NCBI GenBank assembly: GCA_019096065.1 | Contig: JAGUCH010000007.1 | Span: 6,098,501 to 6,162,500 of the forward strand | DNA length: 64,000 nt | DNA from: Paracyclopina nana | Lineage: Eukaryota > Arthropoda > Copepoda > Cyclopoida > Cyclopettidae | Direction of reading: 5' to 3' | Shown here: one piece after another, positions 54,790-64,000 of the stretch | Layout of the letters: each line of letters opens with the position of its first letter | Position numbering within the stretch: the stretch's first letter is position 1 | Made by a program: the position numbers and the translations under genes | The notes under the pieces: generated by a model | What the model saw: the letters and a program-made list of their open reading frames with translations, nothing else | Databases searched by the model: none | What the model was told of the DNA's origin: nothing

Positions 54790-57314
54790 CGCTCATCTAT
54801 GTGGGGGCTTCTTCTTATTTATGCTGCCGCATCACCAATACACAAAAGGTAAGATCCATGTCATGTCATGCATTATGCAACAACATCCCTCGATGTCATC
54901 CTCGTGGAGGCCACACGCATAGATTCACCATGTATTCCCCAAGTGATGTTTGCTGCTACGGCCGAGTGCAAACGCGAAAATGATCGAGATTCGCCATAAT
55001 CTATTATATGATTTTGGTCCATATTTTTAAACAAGGCACATTGATGAGGTTAGCAAGTAAAAAAGTGCCCGTAAGCGCCTAAGCTAATTTGTTTTTTAAA
55101 AATATGATGACTGTATTTGCGTGAGTTTACCGTTTTTTTCGTGATATTTTGCAATTTTGCTATTTTTATGCATTAGGTGAAAGGAGCCACTAGCTGTAGT
55201 TCTTATCTCTTGTGTCATGTGTGGAAAGACCCCTTGGGAAAGATCAGCGATTACGACTTTGGTATGCTAATGCCTTGCATGTATCAATAGACAAGGGGGC
55301 TTTCTGCAACGCCCTTAATTTCAGCATGTATCTCTGTTCAAGATCAAATTCATGATTTTCTCTTTTATAATTCAGTGTAAGCTGTCAGCCGGCTGAAATG
55401 TAGCTATCCCTGCTTATCCTTGCCTGAATAATAACAACTGTTTGTCTTTGAGGAAATTCAGCCGGGCAAACACCTGCTCGTGCTCAGCAGTGCTGCGTTG
55501 ACATGGATCTTACCGGGAACGGAGTAAGTTTAAGGCTTATTTTTCAGCTGCTCAGCTTTTTGGGGAGGTGCGCGGCGAAGGCTGCGCGCGCCTCAACATC
55601 CACAAACTGACTGCTGAAATCTGCCGAAAATGTTCCCGAGTTTGCGCTCGGTCCTCCTTCGATCCGCGGAGCTCTCTAAAACCGGGCGCTCTTTGCTCAC
55701 GCTCCGCATGCCAAAAGTATCCCAAGTCGTAACAATACTTTCTTCTTCTTCTCACGAGAGGAGATGGCTTTCCTCTTCTTCCATACATGGATGCCTTCAG
55801 CAAATACAGTTGAAGTCACTTCTACGCACTTCAGCGCACGCTGAAAGCTGCATTGCAAAGCTTAGGGACTTTTAAGGTGCTGCTCATCCTCAACAGCTTT
55901 CTAATTCCACATGAATCTATTATTTTATATTTTTTTAAAATGGTTTTTAGTGTGCAGTACGTTTATAACCTTATGATCAAATTGAAAGCAAAAAATGTGT
56001 TTATTTGTTGATAAAACTAATTAGGCATATTTTTCAAAAGTATTTTTTGCTTAAATGTTCACAATTGTCAAAATCAAGTTCCATTGCATATTTGTGTGCA
56101 GCATTAGTATTTAAAATCAGCTACTCATGATTTTAAATGTGGTTCAAAGCTTTTTTAATGTAATGTAGCATAGATTCAGCTGTCATTTACGAGAAAAAAT
56201 GCCTACTTTAAATGGCCATCAATATTCAATTACGATAGCAGCAGTTCGATGCAGTTTTATCGTCTAGCTTAAGGCCTACTTTCCAAGATGCAGTTGATGT
56301 CATGCATGTTAATTTTTAATCATCGATATGACATGTTTGAAGCCAATTCACGACCAAAATCTGTTTTCTCAGAACTGCTGCCTTTGTTGCCATAAAACTT
56401 TCATATGTATGCATTTCCTTTGATCTATTTTTCCACAGAGGTCTACGTGGTATTTTTTTGCCCTTGCAACAGCAGTGGCCAAATTGAAAAATAGTTTTCT
56501 ACATTGAATAACAATAGTAACTGAAAATTTGCATCATTCCTTTTGTGATGTCTGCATTTCCTTTTTATCTTATCAAGAGTAAAAAGTAAAATCAATGCGC
56601 ACTCAAAGTGTTAAATGCATGCACAGTCCAAAAGCGTTTCAAAAGGTTTTTATGATGGGCTCAATTCGCCTTTTGTTATTTTTTATGCTAATTAAAATTG
56701 CATAAAAGCCAACTGTTGTTGTGAAAAAATGTCGCGTTTCAGCAATAACCAAAATTCGTGACCCTGAATAACTTTTTTGGCTAATATATATTGACTTAGC
56801 TCTGCTCGAAAAATGAATTTAATAGCAATCAAAACATTAATTATTTTTCATGTTGAACCGGTAAGCGGAATAAAGATTCGGAGATAAAACGAGTTTTCCA
56901 GCTACATCGTACCTTGTCCGTATCAGTTGCTTTAAAATAACTCGCGGAAATCCGGGAAAATTGGCATTTATTGGGCGAAAAATTGGCAGAATATGCATTC
57001 GATCTGAAGCCTCTTTTTTATATGGGAACTGGCACCTAGATGTTGGGGTGCACTTTCCAGGTTTTTTCGCGAAATTGCAGTATTTGCAGATAGCAGCAGA
57101 GCAGTATACCTGATATTCTGCAGCGTTATCTGATTCTGTTGCGGCCTTGTATGCTTCGATTAACAATTCAGATCAGAATTTTACAAAAGGCACCATCACC
57201 CAATTATGCTTCAAAGTTAATTTGCAGGTTTTCGCATTGAATGCCAAATTTTTATTTCAAAACAACAAAAAAGTTACATTTTTAATTAAAATTGAGAGTT
57301 GTTGCGTTGTCGGT

Positions 57315-57387
57315 GGGGGATGTAGCGCAGTGGTAGCGCGTTCGCTTTGCATGTGAAAGGCCCCGGGTTCGATCCCCGGCATCTCCA
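57315..57387 (+). tRNA. tRNA-Ala: tRNA-Ala (UGC)
   Basis: Full cloverleaf: acceptor GGGGATG pairs with CATCTCC, including the G3-U70 wobble that marks alanine tRNAs; A-box TAGCGCAGTGGTAG; anticodon TGC in CTTTGCATG; B-box GGGTTCGATCC; discriminator A. A T-run follows as a pol III stop. Confidence 0.93.
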
Positions 57388-58678
57388 ATAATTTTTTCTT
57401 ATAATCATGTTAGGCTGAAATTACAAAAAAATTTTGCCAGAATTTAATTATCTATTGATGAAGTTTTTTTATTAGTAAATTGAGAGAAAAATGGTCATTT
57501 TTGTCCGTTTTATCTAAAAATGTTTTTAATTTGGATTGATCACCATTTCTTGCAATTTCATTTGATTTATGTTGATACATGTTTTTATCTTATAAATGTA
57601 ACCTTCAATTTAAGACAAATTTTGGGGAAAAATTAATTACGCTATTTATATTGCTTCACTATCAGCGGAACTTATTTTTTGTGATCACGCAACCTTAGCT
57701 GCAAACATTACTTTGATTTTGATTAAATTCACGTATGAAGTTTGCAGTAACAAAAACATGATGGTTTTGTTGTTCAACTGATTTGTATAAACTATTACTT
57801 TATATCTAATTATGCATGCCCTTGAAATTACCACCTAAACTTTGAAAAATGTATTATGTATCATGTCAAGCTTAAAAAACCATTAGCCATTAGCTCATTT
57901 TTAAAGGAAGCTTTTTGCATGAGCAAATTAATCAAGTGGTGACAGCTCCTACTGAAGAATCTCAGTGTGAATTCTGAGCTCAAAAAGGATTGCTATTTAA
58001 CAGCCTTGAATCGCTCACGACTAATAGGCAATTTAAAAGAAGAACGCAACGAGTTCAGTCACGGACATGGAGCGCACACACTGGGGCGCAATCATGAAAA
58101 AAAACCAATTATTACATTTTTGATGCAGTGCGTATTTCTCAGAGGAAAAAATGAAATGTCATCTAGATATCCCATTGTGCATATCATGATGCACCGTGGG
58201 ATATGTAGCTTTTTTCAATTTGGTGCGCAAAAACATTATTAGCACTTCTTGCTGCTGTTGTTGTGACTTTGATGTGGATCACGTTGGAGTTTTCAGGGTT
58301 GCTAACAAAAAGAAGCCTCTTCCAAATTCAAAGAATAAAAAAAAATCAACTCCTGCTTTTTGAGGATCATGACCTTGCTACCTTTTCCATATTGAGTCTG
58401 ATTCGTAAAAAACAAACTAGATAATTGACCAGAGCTGTTACATTTTAATTTTTTTTAATCACTTCAATTTTAAATGAATCAGTTCCGTTTTCGCTATTCT
58501 TGTTTTTTATGAATCAGTCTCCAGATTTGTTCAAATCGATGTCGATTCGGATCGATTTATTGCAATTCGCGCACATTTGCTCACTTTTATTGGATTGCTC
58601 TTCGACCTCTTACCAAATCAAAGGTGATGATCATCTGCTGCAAAGAAACACTTTAAACACGCATCAAATACCTTAAGC

Positions 58679-58835
58679 CCAGTTCATCTCCTATTTTTTT
58701 CTATAATTTTTTTGTCCTATTTAATGAAAAAAAGTAATTTGCAAATTATTCTTGCTGTCATTTTGCCAAAATATCCGCCTTTTTAAAATGCAGCTGAAAA
58801 AATCCTCAGGAAATTGAGCAGATGAACGGGGCCTC
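58679..58835. mobile_element. Small MITE of the CCTGTTCA family
   Basis: CCCAGTTCATCTCC at the left faces GCAGATGAACGGGGCCT at the right, about 155 bases in all, AT-rich inside. Assigned by end similarity only. Confidence 0.45.
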
Positions 58836-59559
58836 TAGCATCCCTATAAATATGAAAAGGAAGCCATAAAACGATTATCTATAACAGTAGTGCATTTTGA
58901 TGTGTAAAAAAAGAGGCTCATCGTCATTCTTTATAGTCATTCCTTTTGGCAGCGCAAACAATGGGCGGATAAATGGATTTCATTGATTAGTCCTACGCGT
59001 TGCTGTTTTCACGTTCTTGATGTTACGTGTGACATTTCAGTTTCTTTAAGAAGCAAGGACAGCGAGCAACCAACCAACCAATCTAAGCAGCAACATCCGG
59101 CCTTGACACCCAAATTGTTTGCTTGGGCGTGACCCATGATCACGTTCGCATATTTTTCCATGAAGCCTTTCAGCTCTAGAGCAATTTCATATCCAGCTTC
59201 ATAAAAATTCCCAATTTTTCCTTATTTCGCATTTTTTCCTTAAAGCCTTTCAATTCTTAAGTTATTTGAAAACTAGTTTAAAAAAATTCCTAAATATTCC
59301 ATATTTCATACTGTTTCCTTGAAGCCTTTCAAAGTAAAGATATTTGATATCAAGCTCTAAAAAATTCCTTAACATTCCTTGTTTCATATTTTTTCGTTGA
59401 ATTTTTTTAAGTTGTAAAGTTATTTGAAATCAAGCTTTGAAAAAATCATAAATATTCCATTATTGCACTCTATTTTACTAACAAATGTTTCTTTTTAAAA
59501 TCCAAAAGTTTTTTGATAAAATGAAATTAAGTTAAAAATAATCCTTATCAGTAAGGAAC

Positions 59560-59631
59560 GGGGGTGTAGCGCAGTGGTAGCGCGTTCGCTTTGCATGTGA
59601 AAGGCCCCGGGTTCAATCCCCGGCACCTCCA
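59560..59631 (+). tRNA. tRNA-Ala: tRNA-Ala (UGC), second copy
   Basis: Nearly identical to the copy 2.2 kb upstream. Compensated change in the acceptor stem (GGGGGTG with CACCTCC, keeping G3-U70), one base fewer in the variable region, T-loop TTCAATC. Followed by a long T-run. Confidence 0.93.
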
Positions 59632-59810
59632 TCGAGGAAAATTTTTTTTTTTTCTTTATGAAGTTCAAGGCTTTGAAATGCTATCTTGGGATCTTAATGG
59701 TGGTATTTTATTACAAGTAGCGCGGATGTTGCCATTTGCATTTTTTGGCTGAGGTCATCTGCATCTCCATTCACAACAGTGTTTCTTAGTTGAGCGCTCC
59801 GATGTGAAAA

Positions 59811-59910
59811 ATGCTACCACCAAAGAAATGGTGGGCGGTTGCCGCGAAAATTGAGCGCAGTCCGTTTTGGGCGTCCTCACTGACGCATCGTGACGCATTT
59901 CCTCAACAAG
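59811..59910 (+). other. Possible first coding exon, gene unknown
   Basis: ATG followed by LPPKKWWAVAAKIERSPFWA and more, ending at a good donor (CAACAAG then GTAAGA) in phase 1. The next + strand gene needs phase 0, so no partner is known. Could be chance. Confidence 0.2.
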
Positions 59911-60561
59911 GTAAGATAAGCCTAATAATAGCACAGAGCATGAAAGTTTTAGTGATGCACCTTTTTTGCCAAAAAAAGTATTATTTTTTTAATCAATGCT
60001 TTTTAAGACAATTTAGGCCCTGCTCACCTACTCCTTTGCATGCAATATTCAGGCAAAATATTTCGCAAAAAAAAGAGAGAAATCAATCCAGTCTCTCTTT
60101 TTTCACATTTTTTTGCCAAAAAATATTCGAAAATTTCCACATGAAAGGATAAACAATGCTTTGCATTAATGAATTTAATTTTTTGAGCAATTGCAAGGAG
60201 GAATCACTTAAAAAATACTGAAAGTGATTTCTTTATTTTTTGGTAAGAGTTTTGAAAGTGAAATTACATGAAACTTGTCTCAGACACATAAACGTGACTT
60301 GTGAACACAACCGGCCAATTTGTGAACAAAGCCGTGGTTAAGGTTGAACGAACTAAACTTTTTCAGTCTCTCGGTGGATTTCACAGTGTGCAGATACCAG
60401 ATCAGCTGATTGAGCAATTGTCAAAATGCTTAGTGCTCCTTTTCTACTTTCAGCCTCTACATCATCATCACCACTTTAGGAAGGCAAAGAGAAATCTCCC
60501 AGAACAATTAGACCATCAATTTCTGTGATTTTTTAATTTTGATATTGAAAAAGTTGGAGCC

Positions 60562-63500
60562 ATGATTGTGAAAAAATTATTGCACTCTTTGCTTTGCATT
60601 GGAGTGGTGACTGCCAATAGTTTCTACACTTCAGGACCTAAAGTAAGTTCTAAATTGAATAATTAAGAGGTGATAAAAATCCAGTCTGAAGTTCAACCTG
60701 TCCAGTTGCATTTTTCTTCACAGAAGCTAGGAAGTGTGCACTTGCCTTTTTTAAAGGGTAAAATTGGTGTAGATCAGTTTGGCAACATAGTATGCACGTA
60801 GCATAAATTATGCCTTGGTTTTTTTGCTCATAAGGAAACTAAATTTGCCTAAGGTGTCAATAATGAGAGTATGGAGCTTCCTCTTATTTCCTCTCATTCA
60901 AATAAACATCATCAATTACTCATGGATTTCTTCCTTGAGAATTGTTCTTATTCAATTTATTTGTGGCTAGAAATGTAGTCATTGCATTAAAAAATTCGTT
61001 ACGACATACACAAATTATATAGCATACTGTAACTGTTTTTTATGCCATATAAATTGTCTGTAATAAATCATTTTCCACCTTTTTGAGAGATTGTTTTTGG
61101 AAAATGTACAATATGTACAATTTTCCAGTTATATTTATATATAACTATAATTTAGGGATAAAAAACATCTAAAAAGAGTTCGACCTTTTCAAAGCTTATA
61201 TAGCAGGTGTATCTAGTTACAGAGCTTATTTGAGCAAGGTTATGCTATTTGCATTGCATTGGTATCAAGCCATAAAAAATCCCCTAAAACCTCTGATATG
61301 TGACATGATGCATAATCTCTTGAATGATAACAAGCCAGTGATTATTGTTACGGATATTTGCTTTTGTGGCCTCCAAAATCTAGAGCAAACTGCAATATAT
61401 GAATAAGGAACGATGGCGTCTGTTACGCAGTACAGTCAGCGCACCCTAACGTGAAAAGCCGTGTAGTATGTTCACTACAGAGGCAGCTAAATAGCAATTC
61501 GAAATTTGCCAAAAAATTGGCCTTCCCATATGATTTCTCAAAAATTCGATAAAAAATATTTGATCCCTATTACATTTCATGCTACTTAGATTAAAAAAAT
61601 CAGGCCAATCAGCTGTAATTTGTAATTTTCCGCCTTTTTTAGACCAATCAGAGCAGAGTTAAATATTAATGTGGGCTTTTATGGCACTACCAGATTAAAA
61701 CTTTTTTCATCACATAATTAGTGATTTGGGCTGTTTTATGAAAATACTGGCAACTTTTAGCAGCTTTTGAGTGCGTAACCTTAAAATATTTTTTTCACAC
61801 TTTTCCGTCAAAGCGTCATGCGTAAACAGCTGTACTACCTTACAGTGGCGCCATCTAGCATGATAAATTTCAAAATCAGCTCTTATTTCATTATTATCCT
61901 TACAACACACAAATGTCAAATTTGACTTTTGTCACCATATGTGTCCCTTTTTTGGACTCAAATCAATCTGGTTACACTGCATTGGATTCGGTAATCGTGA
62001 AATTGAATTTAAAATTGTAACCAATTTTTTGCTTTGCTTTTCATGGCCAATCAGATTAAATTCAGCTCATTTCTTGTCCTTCAACCTCATCTCTTATAGT
62101 CTTTCATAAACTGAATCTCATTTTAGATGTTGCCAGATTGTTCAAGGTTCATCACCTACTGCAACAAGTTCATTATTCATATATAGATATCCATTCCACC
62201 AAAAAATGGTATTTCCTCAGGTTAAATCACCATATATGTATGCATCTTCTTCCTTGATGAAATGCAAGATCAGAAGATGCTTTTCAAAGTACAGAGAGTT
62301 CACCTACCACAGTAAAACAAATGTGCTCTGGGACTCTAGAACACTCGAATGCACATGTTCATAATGATACCATAGGCTTGACGTTCGCACTTTTTAAGGC
62401 CAAAGTTAGCGGCAATTCATCGCTCGATTTCACTCCATAAGCAACTGCAAAACTGCAATTGATCATCATCATAACCTATTTGTAAATTTTTTGATGCCTC
62501 AAAGTCACATTTGATCCACTTTTTATTGAGTTATATGGTAAAAGTATCTTTTTGAAAAGTGAGCTCGACTTGATTTTCTGCCTACAGAGCGCAGCTCCTT
62601 TCCTCGAATGAAACCAGATTTAGCCAGAGTTTTCCAACCCCATAAGCTATATACTCGTCAGTCACCAGCATTGCTCAGAAGTAAAGCGCATTTATGAAAT
62701 AATTCACTCTTAAGTGAGGAAAATAGTGCAATTGCAGCCCCAAAATGGTGGTGTCAACCAAGAAAAAGGCAAAAGTAAGCAACAAGGCCATAAATTCTCT
62801 TCTTTTGCATCAACTTAATAAAGTTGCTATTTTTAAAGGAACGCATTCCTCCAAAGCTTATTTATTTTTAGATTATCTATTGTATGATGAAGTTCAAATT
62901 TAAAATTACGCTATTTCATGATATTATTGGTAATTCAACAATTCCATCCATAGTTATAATAGTTTTTTGATAATTATGTAATAAGTCGAACCTTAACTAA
63001 GCCTTGGTGAATTATTTCTTTTTTGTAATATTTTGGCTTGCTTTTAAAAATATTTTCAAGGTTTCACTGAAACAAAATTGAAATAGTATATACGTATTTT
63101 TTGTAAAAAGCTCAAAGAGTATTTATTTTTTTCTGTTTGCAGGGACGAAGAAGTCCGGAAGAGACTCTTTATAGGGGTGAAGTGACCGCGGAAACCGGCG
63201 GAAAAGTCCCGGAAACTTTGCATTTGAGGTCGGAATTTAACAAAATTGATGCCATGGGTTTTGATGATCCCCATGCAACTCGAATGGTGGAGCAACTGAA
63301 GGATTCCCATTTACCGGAAAAGATTCCGGATTCCGGTTTTGGCAGCCTTTCTCCTTCCTCACGACCAGGTAGACCTTCCCCATCCAATTTTCCCACTGAG
63401 TTCCAGCAAAATTTCGCAGATGATTTCCCCTTTAATCCCGCCTTTGATGCGCATAAGCTAAACGCCGGACCAAATCCGGACGAAGAAATTGAAATTTCCA

Positions 63501-64000
63501 AATCAGTATTTTCCGGAAATGACATTTACGCAGATAAACCGCATTTATACACTCCAGATCCCTACGAAAATCCTCAGCATTACACAAATCCTTCTTCAGA
63601 CTATTACCAACCGGAGCAACCTTCGTATCCGGAATCCGGCTACGGTCAACCGCCCTACGGCGGCTACAACCAGGAGCCTTACCAACCCTACAACGAACCT
63701 TACCATACCCCCGCGGTTTCCTCCTACCAAGAACCGGAGCCTTATCATCCTCCAACATCCGGATACGGTCCTCCCCCGTCATCCGGATACGGTGTGCCCT
63801 CTTCCGGATACGGAGCTCCGGAGCCGTACAAACCCAAAGGACCTGTCATGCTTGACAAGCGGCCGTACGAACCAAAGGAGATCAAACCGGTGACCATCAC
63901 AACCCATGAGACGTATACGGGTTTTGACTGTAGAGCCGTTCCGTATCCGGATCGCCATTACGCAGATCCGGAAGCCGGATGCGCCATTTACCACTACTGT
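60562..64000 (+). CDS. Secreted chitin-binding (CBM14/peritrophin) protein, 3' end cut by window edge
   Basis: Exon 1 (60562-60642) encodes a signal peptide (MIVKKLLHSLLCIGVVTANS) and ends in phase 0; exon 2 starts at 63143 after TTTGCAG and stays open to the window end, giving more than 310 residues. The protein is acidic at first, then rich in Tyr, Pro, Gly and Glu with repeats such as SSGYG and EPYxPY, as in cuticle and peritrophic proteins. The last residues, DCRAVPYPDRHYADPEAGCAIYHYC, open a CBM14 chitin-binding domain with its regular Cys spacing. A probable role is in cuticle or gut lining as an extracellular matrix protein of CPAP1 type. An alternative first exon at 62745-62774 (MVVSTKKKAK, phase 0) would give a form without signal peptide. 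Confidence 0.85.
60643..63142. other. First intron of the chitin-binding gene
   Basis: No other gene seen, apart from the possible alternative first exon at 62745-62774. AT-rich with poly-A/T tracts. Confidence 0.5.
61842..61859 (-). promoter_or_regulatory. CTCF-like motif
   Basis: On the - strand GCTAGATGGCGCCACTG, close to the animal CTCF core (AGATGGCGC form). Lies in the first intron of the chitin-binding gene. Sequence match only. Confidence 0.4.

Larger units (their letters stand above)
54790..60561. other. Intergenic, two tRNA genes, otherwise no gene seen
   Basis: GC-rich patch near 55550-55700 with overlapping open frames on both strands, which could be an untranslated promoter exon. 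A CCCAGTTCATCT/AGATGAACGGGGCCT end pair at 58679-58835 marks another small MITE. Confidence 0.4.

Noticed and set aside
1-64000. CRISPR array, phage or bacterial operon signals, rRNA
   Set aside because: None seen. Spliced genes, long introns and MITEs show a eukaryotic chromosome.

Overview
The window looks like nuclear DNA of an ecdysozoan animal, most likely an arthropod and probably not a well-known insect. The case rests on spliced genes with short (48-76 nt) and very long introns, two DEG/ENaC channels of pickpocket type, a secreted protein that runs into a CBM14 chitin-binding domain, TCAGTT-type initiators, and many small inverted-repeat DNA transposons. All exon models were built by hand from splice signals, frame continuity and family motifs. 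No search or expression data were available.

Left third (1-24.6 kb): gene-dense. In order: a secreted Glu/Pro-rich protein (-, cut by the left edge); a small heat shock protein with three alpha-crystallin domains (+); a mitochondrial GABA transaminase (+) with a DEG/ENaC channel gene (-) inside its second intron; a second DEG/ENaC gene (-) just past its 3' end; a ZCCHC4-type rRNA methyltransferase (-); a phosphoethanolamine methyltransferase (+) whose third intron holds a Ly6/uPAR-like GPI-anchored protein gene (-); a GT31 galactosyltransferase (-); a complete RA-PH-BPS-SH2 adapter of the GRB7/10/14 family (-); and a second BPS-SH2 protein (-).

Middle (24.7-54.8 kb): mostly intronic or intergenic. 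Four frame-compatible coding exons of a Ser-rich protein of unknown family lie on the - strand at 54.8, 47.7, 45.6 and 38.7 kb. They could be a separate gene or a distal 5' part of the BPS-SH2 gene. Between them are a 2.45-kb long inverted repeat, several families of miniature inverted-repeat elements (MITEs), some as inverted pairs 10 kb apart, two E-box (CAGCTG) minisatellites, a tRNA-like SINE head, GC-rich islands and a scatter of CTCF-like GGTGGCGC motifs.

Right end (54.8-64 kb): two tRNA-Ala(UGC) genes and the start of a secreted, Tyr/Pro/Gly-rich chitin-binding protein (+) with two possible first exons, cut by the right edge.

I did not find a defence island, biosynthetic cluster or other clearly new multi-gene system. 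The most unusual points are the triple-domain sHSP, the two nested antisense genes (one overlapping coding with coding), a roughly 100-bp inverted copy of an SH2 exon inside its own gene, several in-frame stop-free introns, and the CTCF-like and E-box arrays.
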